Shown: in pieces, positions 1-7,584 of the stretch
How the letters are laid out: every line of letters starts with the position of its first letter
Position numbering within the stretch: position 1 is the first letter of the stretch
NCBI GenBank assembly: GCA_934725345.1
Contig: CAKVBG010000017.1
Span: forward strand, 1-19,749
Length of the DNA: 19,749 bases
Source: an uncultured Eubacteriales bacterium
GTDB taxonomy: Bacteria > Bacillota > Clostridia > Oscillospirales > Acutalibacteraceae
Direction: 5' to 3'
Made by a program: the position numbers and the translations under genes
The notes under the pieces: model-generated
Database searches by the model: none
What the model was told of the DNA's origin: nothing
Seen by the model: only the letters and a program-made list of their open reading frames with translations

Positions 1-102
1 ATCATTCATAATGTATTTCAACTCAGAGCCGTCATTTGGTTGGACATCATTATATGATAGTCCTGCATACTCAAGCATTTTAATAATGTTTGTTCTATTC
101 AA
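1..102 (-). CDS. Unidentified protein, N-terminal 34 codons only (cut by window edge)
   Basis: A reading frame opens at a TTG (bases 102-100) and stays open to base 1. A good Shine-Dalgarno sequence (GAGGTGA, bases 110-116) sits 7 bases before the TTG, which is the main reason for calling it. The residues begin MNRTNIIKMLEYAGLSYNDV and continue with a polar stretch (QPNDGSELKYIMND). I do not recognise a family. It lies 84 bases after the dxs stop and would be the last visible gene of the cdaA-dxs operon. In many Firmicutes tlyA follows dxs, but this N-terminus does not look like TlyA, which normally starts with an S4-like RNA-binding domain. The same frame is open all the way back to the dxs stop, so an upstream GTG at 162 is an alternative start, although it has no convincing ribosome binding site. 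Confidence 0.4.
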   Translation of the reverse strand, partial: MNRTNIIKMLEYAGLSYNDVQPNDGSELKYIMND

Positions 103-186
103 CCGAGCTTCACCTCGATTATGTATATGCAGCAAAAGCTTTACCCAATTACTCCCATACACAACCGAATGCTCTAAGCGAAATGT

Positions 187-2088
187 TTAAGCTTCCAGCT
201 TTGCTATACTTTTACCATAAACAATATCTAAAATTACTTCCTTCATGCCTGAAGAATTCAGCTGAAATTTTTTTAGTTGCGCCTTTACCGAAGCATGCGG
301 CACGAATACGTCATTCACGGCGCAAACTCGATATTTGCCCTTAAACTCACCTTGTTCCAAAAGGAGAAAACCAAATTTTTCCGCAACACCTCCGGACTTT
401 ATCGATTCTTCAAAAAATACCACATATTTATAGTTTAAAGCCCTCTTTACGGCATCCAGATTTATTGGTTTGATAACATTAAACTTCAATATACAGATAT
501 CTAGACCAAAAGTTTTAAGCCGCTCTTGACACTCCAAAGCTTCTGAAAAGAGTCTACCGTAAGTTACTAACAAAACTTCTGAATTCAAATTGCCGTAAAA
601 ATCAAAATCTTGGCCAGAATATTTGAAACTATCCGGTTTTAAAAGTTCTCCTCCTTTGGGATATCTCACTGCATACAGTCTATTTGAACCGCTCGAGATT
701 ATATTTTCCATCATTGATTGGAGTTCCTCAAAAAAAGAAGGTGAAAACATTTTAGCTTCGGGAATCGTGTTTAAAAACGGAACATCAAAAAGCCCTTGGT
801 GAGCTTCGCCGTCCTCACCAACAAATCCTGCTCTATCTATCGCTAAAATTACTTTCAAACCCTGAAGCGAGACATCGTGCACTAATTGGTCATAGGACCT
901 TTGCAAAAAACTTGAATATACAGCAAAAACAGGCACTAAGCCCCCTGCGGCAAGCCCAGCACAGTATGTAACTGCGTGACCTTCAGCAATTCCGACGTCA
1001 AAAAAGCGTTGTTTAAATCGGCTTTTAAAAGAGCTCAACCCTGTGCCGGAAGTCATAGCTGCAGTTACAGCACACACTTTAGAATTATTCTTTGCAATTT
1101 CACACAATTTTTCTCCAAAGACCTCAGAAAACGTCAAATTTGAGGATTTTTTAAGCTTGCCCGTTTCAACTTCAAAGGGAGATACTCCATGAAAAATATG
1201 AGGACTTTTCTCCGCAAATTCATATCCTTTGCCCTTAGAGGTAATAACATGCACCACTTTCGGCTTTTTTATCGCTTTAACTGCATTCAAGGTTTTTTCC
1301 AGCTGCGCTATATTGTGACCATCCACGGGTCCATAATAAGCAAAACCCATCTCTTCAAATATACTACTATGATAAATGAAATTTTTAACAACTGATTTTG
1401 ATTTGTTCATCAAGTTTTCTATTTTTAGACCAATTTTAGTTTTTTCCAATATTTTCTCCAAGATATTCTTGGCTTTAACGTATGTTGGACGAATTCTAGC
1501 CGAAGCTAAATATCTCGCCACTGCACCCACATTCTTTGATATAGACATAGTATTATCGTTTAATATTAAGGTAAAATTTTTGAGTTTCTGAGCATTGTTA
1601 AGCCCTTCGTAGGCAAGACCTCCCGTGAGTGCTCCATCTCCAATAACTGCAACGACGTTCCCTTTTTCACCTAATATTTTTTTTGATCTCGCTAATCCCA
1701 ATGCCGAGGATATTGACGTGCTGCTGTGGCCGGAAGTAAAAATGTCGTAGGTACTTTCTTTACGATTCGTAAACCCTGAAAGACCATTTTCCTTGCGCAA
1801 GGTTTCTATTTCCGATAACCTACCCGTAAACATTTTATGAACATAACACTGATGCCCTACATCCCAAATCACTTTATCTTCGGGTTGATTAAAAACTCTG
1901 TAAATAGCAGTAGTAAGCTCAACTATCCCCAAGTTTGGAGCAAGATGACCGCCGTTTTTCGAAACAACTTCTATAAGCTTCCTTCTGATTTCACTGCATA
2001 GTTCCACTAAATTATTTATATTTTTCAAATCTTTTGGGCTTTGAATTGAATAAAGTAATGGATACTTACTCGAATTATTTTCTTTCAA
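187..2088 (-). CDS. dxs: 1-deoxy-D-xylulose-5-phosphate synthase (Dxs)
   Basis: A thiamine-diphosphate enzyme that condenses pyruvate with glyceraldehyde 3-phosphate to give DXP, the entry step of the cytosolic MEP isoprenoid pathway. The 633 residues match the usual length. Visible family features are GGHLAPNLG near residues 46-54, DVGHQCYVHKM near 76-86, GHSSTS near 120-125, the TPP/Mg motif GDGALTGG (150-157) with its downstream NDN (177-179), a pyrimidine-domain AEGHAV carrying the catalytic Glu near residue 369, and DRAGFVGEDGEAHQG. The last has Ala where many homologues have Thr. The start is a TTG (2088-2086). It is the only usable start after the in-frame stop of ispA, but its AAAGGGAAG ribosome binding site is rather distant (about 12 bases). 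It follows ispA after 27 bases. Dxs uses no product of ispA directly; together they are the first step and the chain-elongation step of the same route. Confidence 0.96.
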   Translation of the reverse strand: MKENNSSKYPLLYSIQSPKDLKNINNLVELCSEIRRKLIEVVSKNGGHLAPNLGIVELTTAIYRVFNQPEDKVIWDVGHQCYVHKMFTGRLSEIETLRKENGLSGFTNRKESTYDIFTSGHSSTSISSALGLARSKKILGEKGNVVAVIGDGALTGGLAYEGLNNAQKLKNFTLILNDNTMSISKNVGAVARYLASARIRPTYVKAKNILEKILEKTKIGLKIENLMNKSKSVVKNFIYHSSIFEEMGFAYYGPVDGHNIAQLEKTLNAVKAIKKPKVVHVITSKGKGYEFAEKSPHIFHGVSPFEVETGKLKKSSNLTFSEVFGEKLCEIAKNNSKVCAVTAAMTSGTGLSSFKSRFKQRFFDVGIAEGHAVTYCAGLAAGGLVPVFAVYSSFLQRSYDQLVHDVSLQGLKVILAIDRAGFVGEDGEAHQGLFDVPFLNTIPEAKMFSPSFFEELQSMMENIISSGSNRLYAVRYPKGGELLKPDSFKYSGQDFDFYGNLNSEVLLVTYGRLFSEALECQERLKTFGLDICILKFNVIKPINLDAVKRALNYKYVVFFEESIKSGGVAEKFGFLLLEQGEFKGKYRVCAVNDVFVPHASVKAQLKKFQLNSSGMKEVILDIVYGKSIAKLEA

Positions 2089-2115
2089 TTTTAAAACTAC
2101 TTCCCTTTCAATTTT

Positions 2116-2952
2116 TCAGTTTTCACAGGGCAACTTTTCCTGAATAAAATCTATTAAACCATTGAGCATAAACCCATCTCCTTTGAGCTTACGCACAGAA
2201 TTCCTACACTCATTTAAAAGTTTAAAAATTGTATCTTTCACTGAAATGCCATCAATTAAATCGCTAAGCATAAAGTCTTCGTCTAAAACGTCATCTATCA
2301 TCTGAAAACTCATTCCAAATTTAGAAGCGTACTCCTTTACACTTTTCAAGGATTCTTCATCAGCACCTGCTAACAGTGCCCCTACCTCACACGCCGCCAA
2401 GAAAAGTGCTCCGGTTTTAAGTTTATAAAGATTAAAAAGCTTTTCTTTTTCAAAATTTTTAGTTTTGACTTTTAAATCTATGTACTGACCTCTAATCATA
2501 CCCTCTGCGCCCGCTTGCCGGGATAGGATGTTTATGCATCTGATAGTATTTTCAAGTTTTAAAACCTCTTCTTTGCTTGCAATTTCAAAAGCATTTGTTA
2601 AAAGGGCATCGCCCGCGAGCAAAGCTATATCTTCTCCAAATTTCAAATGGCTCGAAATCCTGCCCCTTCTTTCTGAAGAATCGTCCATGCATGGGAGGTC
2701 ATCATGAATTAGGGAGTAGGCTTGTACCATCTCAATTGCCGCCGCAAAATTATATACCGCTTCTCCTCGACCTCCAAAAAATTCATAAAAACATAGCACG
2801 AGTAACCCCCGAAGCCTTTTACACGGAGCTAACAAAATATATTTAAGAGCATCCTTCAAGCCGTCTTCAGCAACATTTAGGCTATCAACATAGTTTTCTA
2901 GAAAAACATTTAATTTTTCTATTCGTTCCTTCATAGCGGTTTTAAATTCCAA
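2116..2952 (-). CDS. ispA: Polyprenyl synthetase (farnesyl/geranyl diphosphate synthase type), shortened C-terminal region
   Basis: A trans-prenyltransferase of the IspA family that elongates allylic diphosphates with isopentenyl diphosphate in the cytosol. The first Asp-rich motif is DDLPCMDD (84-91), followed by RRGR; the second is DDVLDE (220-225). KRLRG (45-49), MIRGQYIDL (152-160) and KLKTGALF (177-184) are also typical. At 278 residues it is shorter than the usual 290-300. The loss falls after the second Asp-rich motif, where the usual GKxxGxD...KxTY stretch is compressed to a run around VKDTIFKLL (238-246) and the following helix is shortened. The start is a TTG at 2952; AAGGA lies 12 bases upstream, so Met7 (ATG) is a possible alternative. 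It sits 31 bases after nusB and 27 before dxs. The xseA and xseB genes that often separate nusB from ispA are missing here. Product chain length cannot be decided from sequence alone. Confidence 0.92.
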   Translation of the reverse strand: MEFKTAMKERIEKLNVFLENYVDSLNVAEDGLKDALKYILLAPCKRLRGLLVLCFYEFFGGRGEAVYNFAAAIEMVQAYSLIHDDLPCMDDSSERRGRISSHLKFGEDIALLAGDALLTNAFEIASKEEVLKLENTIRCINILSRQAGAEGMIRGQYIDLKVKTKNFEKEKLFNLYKLKTGALFLAACEVGALLAGADEESLKSVKEYASKFGMSFQMIDDVLDEDFMLSDLIDGISVKDTIFKLLNECRNSVRKLKGDGFMLNGLIDFIQEKLPCEN

Positions 2953-2983
2953 TATTTAAATCCATCCTTCTTGTTTTAAAACT

Positions 2984-3400
2984 TTAAACTTCGCTGGGGT
3001 GTTGGTTGAGAATTTCGTTATCAAGAGAACCCAAAACGCCATTTATATAAGCAGCGTCTTCTTTGTAAGCATATTTTTTGGCCAGCTCTACCGCCTCATT
3101 TATTGATACACTACTAGGAATATCTTTTTTATAAATCATTTCAAAAACAGCTAATCTCAAAATCGACAGCACTACCCTTGAAAGTCTTTCTTTTTTCCAG
3201 CCTTTTAAATGTTTTTCTATGTAGATATCTATATCTTCGAGGTTTTGAGTGGTTCCGCGGAATAGTTCCAAAGCGAAGCTGCTAATTTTTTCCTCCCTTG
3301 CATTTTTCATATTCTCTATCAATTCCTCAGTGCTCTCGGGTCTAAACATATTTTCGAAAAGTAATAAGAATGCTTTTTCGCGAGATTCCCGTCTGTTCAT
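2984..3400 (-). CDS. nusB: Transcription antitermination factor NusB
   Basis: A small all-helical RNA-binding protein which, with S10 (NusE), binds boxA and helps antitermination of rRNA transcription. The 138 residues match the family length. The N-terminus NRRESREKAFLLLFE is the typical opening helix. The C-terminal half contains the conserved core LSILRLAVFEM, followed by DIPSSVSINEAVELAKKYA and AYINGVLGSL, the family's most recognisable segment. The ATG start has a GGAG about 11 bases upstream, a loose but plausible site. It lies 41 bases after cdaR and 31 bases before ispA, on the same strand and with no terminator visible in between, so it is probably co-transcribed with them. Confidence 0.96.
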   Translation of the reverse strand: MNRRESREKAFLLLFENMFRPESTEELIENMKNAREEKISSFALELFRGTTQNLEDIDIYIEKHLKGWKKERLSRVVLSILRLAVFEMIYKKDIPSSVSINEAVELAKKYAYKEDAAYINGVLGSLDNEILNQHPSEV

Positions 3401-3441
3401 ATAAAATTAAACTCCATTTCTAAAAATTATTTTTTAATAAG

Positions 3442-4746
3442 TTATTTTGACTCATCACTCAAATTTACATTTACTAGATGTTTATCTTTAACCCAAACGT
3501 CATCGTAACTTACTACCTTTAATTCTACAGGAACTTCCATAGAATTCAAGTTATCTTCTTTGCCTTGTAAATCTATCTGAGCAATAACGTCCGAAGATTT
3601 TAGTAAATTTATAGATTTACTTGATCCTATAAAATTAACATTTATACTTTTGTTGTAAACTTCGGCTTTCTTATTTTTCGGAACATTTAAAAACGAAAAT
3701 TGATTTATACTCAAAGTTTTTTCCTTAAATAAACCCATGTTGAGTTCAACATCTACAGAATATACGTTATTCAAACTCTTACACCCCTGAGGAAGCGATA
3801 TAGGTAAATTTAGCTTGTTACTTTGCAAATTTAAAGAACTAAAATCAATTGGGGGCAAAGTAACAGTTTTAAGAGTTGAAATCACGTCCTCAGGTCCTGC
3901 TATCTCAAGCTTTGAGGGCTTAACTTTAGAAAATTCCTTATACTCTTTCTCAAGATTTATCCCTTGAGGAACGTTTTCAAACACCGTTTTTAAACTTATT
4001 TCTTTTTTCATGAGTATAGGTATACTAACTTCTATTTCCGGGGAGCTGATAGTTATAGTTTCGCTGGTCATGGGTTGACCATACGCATCGTACATAACAA
4101 TTGGAAGTTTTAGGTCTATAGTTTCGCTGATTTCTCCCGGCAAAGAAGCTTTTACTTCAACTTTTTTTATTTTAGAAATTTCGGTTTCTGGCCCCGAAAC
4201 AATTACTTTTGGAGAAGATAACACCGTACTTCCAACATAGTATCCAGGTTTAGGACTAAACTCTATTTGAGGTTCAACTGTAAACTCAGACTCCCTATAT
4301 CTATCTACCATAACCGTCACCATCGAAGGCTTGACGTCAGGGGCAAGAGTATAGTCTTTGATTAAACCCACCTTTTTTGCTGAAAGCTCTAAAGTATAAT
4401 TTCCTGGGGACATAATAGTGTTTAGAGCCTGGGGAGCGGTAACTTGTATATCGTTTTTTGTGAGCTGGCCTACAATCATCCTGCTGCCTGTGACCTCCAC
4501 TCTAGCAGTTATATCCTGACCGCTAAAAATTCTTAGACCATCTTGAATTGCATTTTTTGAAAGAGTTATGTCCACGGGTATATCTGAGATAGTAAGTGGA
4601 ACGCTTTCCGTACCGCTAGAATAAATTGCTATCCACAACACAAAAGAAATCACAATGGAAAATACCATAACAAATTTATTATTGTAAAAAAGTTTCCCTA
4701 ATTTTATTCTCTTCAGACTCTTTTTCACTTCGCTCCAATCAACCAT
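3442..4746 (-). CDS. cdaR: YbbR-domain regulator of the diadenylate cyclase CdaA (CdaR)
   Basis: Membrane-anchored protein with extracytoplasmic YbbR domains, known in Firmicutes to bind CdaA and modulate c-di-AMP synthesis. The N-terminus is basic (KKSLKRIKLGK), followed by one hydrophobic segment at about residues 25-42. The remaining roughly 390 residues are beta-rich and show repeated YbbR-like units: each has a V-x-V or I-x-V strand and a segment such as PSMVTVMVDR, SPKVIVSGPET or PSKLEIAGPED, where a P-x-x-V/L-x-I-x-G-P motif recurs. About four units fit the length of 434 residues. The ATG has a strong AGGAGG 6 bases upstream. The start overlaps the end of cdaA by 8 bases, which implies translational coupling. 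glmM, the usual next gene, is not present; nusB follows. Confidence 0.93.
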   Translation of the reverse strand: MVDWSEVKKSLKRIKLGKLFYNNKFVMVFSIVISFVLWIAIYSSGTESVPLTISDIPVDITLSKNAIQDGLRIFSGQDITARVEVTGSRMIVGQLTKNDIQVTAPQALNTIMSPGNYTLELSAKKVGLIKDYTLAPDVKPSMVTVMVDRYRESEFTVEPQIEFSPKPGYYVGSTVLSSPKVIVSGPETEISKIKKVEVKASLPGEISETIDLKLPIVMYDAYGQPMTSETITISSPEIEVSIPILMKKEISLKTVFENVPQGINLEKEYKEFSKVKPSKLEIAGPEDVISTLKTVTLPPIDFSSLNLQSNKLNLPISLPQGCKSLNNVYSVDVELNMGLFKEKTLSINQFSFLNVPKNKKAEVYNKSINVNFIGSSKSINLLKSSDVIAQIDLQGKEDNLNSMEVPVELKVVSYDDVWVKDKHLVNVNLSDESK

Positions 4747-5605
4747 TGTTTTTCCTCCTATTTAAAGTATCCCAAAGTCGAGGACGTTTAACCGGTTCAG
4801 GTCTATCTGCGAGAATTTCTTCAAGCTCAACCCTAAACATTTCCATATCTGAATAGCTTTTTAGAATTCCATTTAAGATGATAGAAATCCTGCCCGTTTC
4901 CTCAGAAACTACCACTACTGCCGCATCTGAATTTTCGCTCATACCCATTGCAGCCCTGTGTCTGGTGCCTAGCTTTCGGCTAACATTGGAATTTTTAGTA
5001 AGGGGAAGGATACAGCCTCCAGCATAAATTAAACCGTCTTTGATTATGAGGGCGCCATCGTGCAAAGGAGCCTTCGTATAAAATATGTTGCATATCATTG
5101 GAACTGACGGAACCGATTTAATTAAAGTTCCTGTATTTATAACTTCTCCGAGTTTAGTCTTTCTCTCAAACACAATAAGTGCTCCCATTTTTTCTTCGCT
5201 CAAGGAAAACACTGCATCCGAGACTATCTTAACTAGATTTTTGCATTCTTTTATGTAAAATTCCTCATCACGAGAAATATTGCTAATGGACCATCTGCCC
5301 GGAATTCTACTGCGCCCAATTTGTTCAAGCACTCTTCGGAGTTCAGGCTGAAACACTATCAATAAACCAAAAACACTAAATTGAAAAAAGTTACTAAGCA
5401 AGGTACTAAGCATTCTTAAATTCATCCAACCGGCTATGAAGTATCCACACAACATTATAATGATACCCTTAACGAGCTGTCCTGCCCGAGATTCGCGTAT
5501 TATTTTAACTAAGTGGTATATTAAAAATGCTACAATTGATATATCTAAAATATCTGATATGCTGATAGTCCGAATTAAACTCATAATCGAAGTAAATATA
5601 TTCAT
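4739..5605 (-). CDS. cdaA: Diadenylate cyclase CdaA (c-di-AMP synthase, membrane-bound)
   Basis: Makes cyclic di-AMP from two ATP at the membrane; this messenger governs potassium and osmolyte transport and is essential in many Firmicutes. Counting from the upstream ATG at 5617, three hydrophobic segments lie at about residues 25-40, 49-65 and 75-91. They are followed by the DisA_N cyclase domain with its DGA motif (LHDGALI, 185-191) and RHR motif (GTRHRAA, 217-223). The full frame from 5617 has 292 residues, slightly longer than typical CdaA. I place the start at the second ATG (5605), because AAGGA directly abuts the first ATG with no spacer; from 5605 the protein has 288 residues. A sigma-A promoter lies about 85 bases upstream. 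The stop lies inside the cdaR start region, a typical coupling for this regulator pair. Confidence 0.95.
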   Translation of the reverse strand: MNIFTSIMSLIRTISISDILDISIVAFLIYHLVKIIRESRAGQLVKGIIIMLCGYFIAGWMNLRMLSTLLSNFFQFSVFGLLIVFQPELRRVLEQIGRSRIPGRWSISNISRDEEFYIKECKNLVKIVSDAVFSLSEEKMGALIVFERKTKLGEVINTGTLIKSVPSVPMICNIFYTKAPLHDGALIIKDGLIYAGGCILPLTKNSNVSRKLGTRHRAAMGMSENSDAAVVVVSEETGRISIILNGILKSYSDMEMFRVELEEILADRPEPVKRPRLWDTLNRRKNNG

Positions 5606-5637
5606 GCTACCTATCATTCCTTTTTTGGTTTGAATAG

Positions 5638-5660
5638 CTCTAATTTAAATAAATTTAGAG
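5638..5660 (-). other. AT-rich inverted repeat in the cdaA leader
   Basis: Six bases (CTCTAA) pair with TTAGAG around an AT-only interior that can extend the stem with a bulge. It lies between the predicted cdaA promoter and the ribosome binding site. There is no U-tract and almost no G+C, so it is not a convincing terminator. It also lacks the size and conserved elements of the ydaO c-di-AMP riboswitch. It may be chance in AT-rich DNA. Confidence 0.2.
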
Positions 5661-5691
5661 TACCATATGCGAACATGATGATACCCTACTA

Positions 5692-5719
5692 ATTCTACCA
5701 TATATTGATTTAGTTTCAA
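5692..5719 (-). promoter_or_regulatory. Sigma-A promoter of the cdaA-cdaR-nusB-ispA-dxs operon
   Basis: On the minus strand, -35 TTGAAA (5719-5714), a 16-base spacer and -10 TAGAAT (5697-5692). Each hexamer differs from consensus at one or two positions. Transcription would start near 5685, giving a leader of about 80 bases before cdaA. No other comparable promoter was seen between cdaA and dxs, which supports a single operon. Confidence 0.65.
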
Positions 5720-5748
5720 GTAATTACCAAACCCAATATTGAATCATA

Positions 5749-6897
5749 TCAAATTCTAGGCTTGATATTCTTAATGATTTCTAATAGTTTATTTATTTCA
5801 TTTTTGTTATTAAACACAGATGGACTTACTCTTATCGTCCCTATTTCGAGAGTACCCATAGATTTATGTGCTGCCGGGGCACAGTGCAAACCCGTACGAA
5901 CTTCTACTCCGTAGGAATTAAGAATTTTTCCAATTTCATCACTTACGTATCCTTCTAAATTGAAACTTAAAACCGGCACAAAATGTTCAGCACTAGGGCG
6001 AGGAGTATAAAGTTTTACACCTTTTATAGTTTTGAGTCTGTCATATAAGTATGTAATTAAACCCATTTCATGGTTGAATATATTTTCTATTCCTTTCGAC
6101 TTCACAAATTCCATTCCTGCACGTAATCCCGAAATTCCAATCATGTTTGGAGTACCGCTTTCAAATTTTTGAGGCATCTCCTTTGGTTGACAAAACTTCA
6201 TAGAATCAGTTCCAGTGCCACCTTCTATTATAGTATCGAGTTTTTCTCCACAATGAGTTACTAAAACACCAGTTCCCATGGGGCCATAAAGTCCTTTATG
6301 ACCTGCCGCACAGAGATAATCAATACCGTATTTTGAGACGTCTATTGGAAGTATCCCAGAAGATTGAGCCGCATCAACAAGTATAGGGATTTCGTAAACT
6401 TTTGCTAAAGCCGCTATTCTTTCAATAGGTAATCTAATTCCCCACACGTTGGACGCATGTGTGCAGACTATCAGAGCGGTATTGGAATTAATTGCATTTC
6501 TAAATGACTGTATTGTTCTTTCGGGGTCGCAAGGAAATACTTCGGCAGCAGTATATGTTATGATATTGGTTTTTTCTAATTTTCTAAGCGGTCGCATTAC
6601 AGCGTTATGTTCCATCGACGAAGTAACCACATGGTCTCCGGGCTTAAGTATTCCTTTTATGACCATATTCAGTGCTTGAGTACAGTTTAAAGTAAATGCT
6701 ACGTTTTGGACTTCTCTTGCTCCGAAGAAACTTGCAGCAGTCCTTCGGCATTTATCAATTTCAGCTCCGGATTCCCGAGACATTGTGTGTCCACTTCTTC
6801 CGGGATTAGCTCCAAAATTTTTTATTGCGTATGCTACGGCATTTGAAACTTTTAACGGTTTAGGATATGTAGTTGCTGAGTTGTCTAGATATATCAC
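5749..6897 (-). CDS. Cysteine desulfurase, SufS/Csd-type class V aminotransferase
   Basis: PLP enzyme that takes sulfur from cysteine, leaving alanine, and passes it on as a persulfide for Fe-S cluster, thio-cofactor or tRNA modification. The fold starts with IYLDNSATTYPKP. Key residues are His97 in SMEHNAV, Asp175 in LVDAAQS, the PLP lysine Lys201 in AAGHKGLYGP, and the sulfur-accepting Cys339 in VRTGLHCAPAAH. The 382 residues match the family of stand-alone Clostridial desulfurases that are neither classical IscS nor NifS. The start is GTG (6897) with an excellent AGGAGGT 6 bases upstream. No iscU, sufU, thiI or mnmA lies nearby, so its acceptor cannot be inferred. It has its own leader and probably its own promoter, and lies between a terminator upstream and the cdaA promoter downstream. 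Confidence 0.9.
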   Translation of the reverse strand: MIYLDNSATTYPKPLKVSNAVAYAIKNFGANPGRSGHTMSRESGAEIDKCRRTAASFFGAREVQNVAFTLNCTQALNMVIKGILKPGDHVVTSSMEHNAVMRPLRKLEKTNIITYTAAEVFPCDPERTIQSFRNAINSNTALIVCTHASNVWGIRLPIERIAALAKVYEIPILVDAAQSSGILPIDVSKYGIDYLCAAGHKGLYGPMGTGVLVTHCGEKLDTIIEGGTGTDSMKFCQPKEMPQKFESGTPNMIGISGLRAGMEFVKSKGIENIFNHEMGLITYLYDRLKTIKGVKLYTPRPSAEHFVPVLSFNLEGYVSDEIGKILNSYGVEVRTGLHCAPAAHKSMGTLEIGTIRVSPSVFNNKNEINKLLEIIKNIKPRI

Positions 6898-6970
6898 GTT
6901 TTTACCTCCTATCGTTTTTAATTAATCTTTATAGTTATCGGATGTATTTACTTTAACGGCGGAAAACAGA

Positions 6971-7009
6971 GGAATATCTCGGGATGTTTCTAATCAATCC
7001 CAAGTTTCC
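6971..7009 (-). promoter_or_regulatory. Leader hairpin upstream of the cysteine desulfurase gene
   Basis: On the minus strand CTTGGGAT (7004-6997) pairs with ATCCCGAG (6985-6978) as an 8-bp stem with one G-U pair and an 11-base loop. GGAA/TTCC can extend it past a small internal loop. No U-run follows, so it is not a terminator. It would lie at or near the 5' end of the transcript, where hairpins often protect mRNA; a regulatory role is only a guess. No known riboswitch was recognised. Confidence 0.35.
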
Positions 7010-7012
7010 AAT

Positions 7013-7045
7013 ATTATAGTATGAAAATTTTTTTAATATTGACAA
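7013..7045 (-). promoter_or_regulatory. Possible promoter of the cysteine desulfurase gene
   Basis: A perfect -10 TATAAT lies at 7018-7013 on the minus strand. The only good -35 candidate, TTGTCA (7045-7040), is 21 bases away, which is too long for sigma-A. The T-tract of the upstream ispF terminator overlaps this candidate. The -10 is credible, but the -35 is not established. Confidence 0.35.
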
Positions 7046-7077
7046 AACCTCATGCTCCAATAATCCAAGCACGAGGT
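7041..7077 (-). terminator. Rho-independent terminator after ispF
   Basis: On the minus strand the arms ACCTCGTGCT and AGCATGAGGT form a 10-bp stem with one G-U pair around an 11-base loop, followed by TTTTG. It starts about 14 bases after the ispF stop, so it fits as the end of the metG-tatD-ispF transcript. The U-tract is short, so termination may be partial. Confidence 0.65.
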
Positions 7078-7090
7078 CAAAAAGTATTTT

Positions 7091-7558
7091 CTATTTAATT
7101 ATACAAACTGCATGAGCAGCTACGCCTTCCATATTACCCGTAAATCCTAGACCTTCCTCTGTTGTGGCCTTCACGTTAACAGAGTCTAAACTTATCTTGC
7201 AAGCATTTGCAATTGTTTTTTTCATTTCAGGGATATACCTGCTAAGCTTCGGTGCCTGGGCAATAATTGTGCTATCTATATTTTGAATTTTATATCCCTT
7301 TTCACTTAATAAATTACAAACTTTTTTAAGAAGAATTAGACTGTTCATACCTTTGTATTTCGGGTCAGTGTCGGGGAATAAACAGCCTATATCTCCCAAT
7401 GCGGCCGCACCAAGTAAAGCGTCAATAATTGAGTGCGTGAGCACGTCAGCGTCAGAATGTCCTAGCAGCCCTTTATCAAACTCTACTTCAACACCGCCCA
7501 GTATTAGCTTACGATCCTCACAGTATTTATGGGCGTCATATCCATGCCCTATTCTCAT
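7091..7558 (-). CDS. ispF: 2-C-methyl-D-erythritol 2,4-cyclodiphosphate synthase (IspF)
   Basis: Cyclises 4-diphosphocytidyl-methylerythritol 2-phosphate to MEcPP with release of CMP, the fifth step of the MEP pathway; a homotrimer with a zinc ion per site. The N-terminal RIGHGYDAHKY supplies zinc ligands Asp8 and His10, and His42 comes from SDADVLTHSIIDALLGA. GDIGCLFPDTD and the C-terminal KATTEEGLGFTG are family signatures. At 155 residues it is a stand-alone enzyme, not the IspDF fusion seen in some bacteria. The ATG has a strong GAGGAGGT about 5 bases upstream. It is the last gene of metG-tatD-ispF, 26 bases after tatD, and a terminator follows its stop. Confidence 0.97.
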   Translation of the reverse strand: MRIGHGYDAHKYCEDRKLILGGVEVEFDKGLLGHSDADVLTHSIIDALLGAAALGDIGCLFPDTDPKYKGMNSLILLKKVCNLLSEKGYKIQNIDSTIIAQAPKLSRYIPEMKKTIANACKISLDSVNVKATTEEGLGFTGNMEGVAAHAVCIIK

Positions 7559-7584
7559 AAAAACCTCCTCAAAAGCTCTATGCG

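Noticed and set aside
90..344. An 84-codon plus-strand frame
   Set aside because: It overlaps the dxs 3' end in antisense, has no ribosome binding site, and its translation shows no family features.
5620..5700. ydaO-type c-di-AMP riboswitch in front of cdaA
   Set aside because: The leader is only about 80 bases and AT-rich, with none of the conserved elements expected of that riboswitch.
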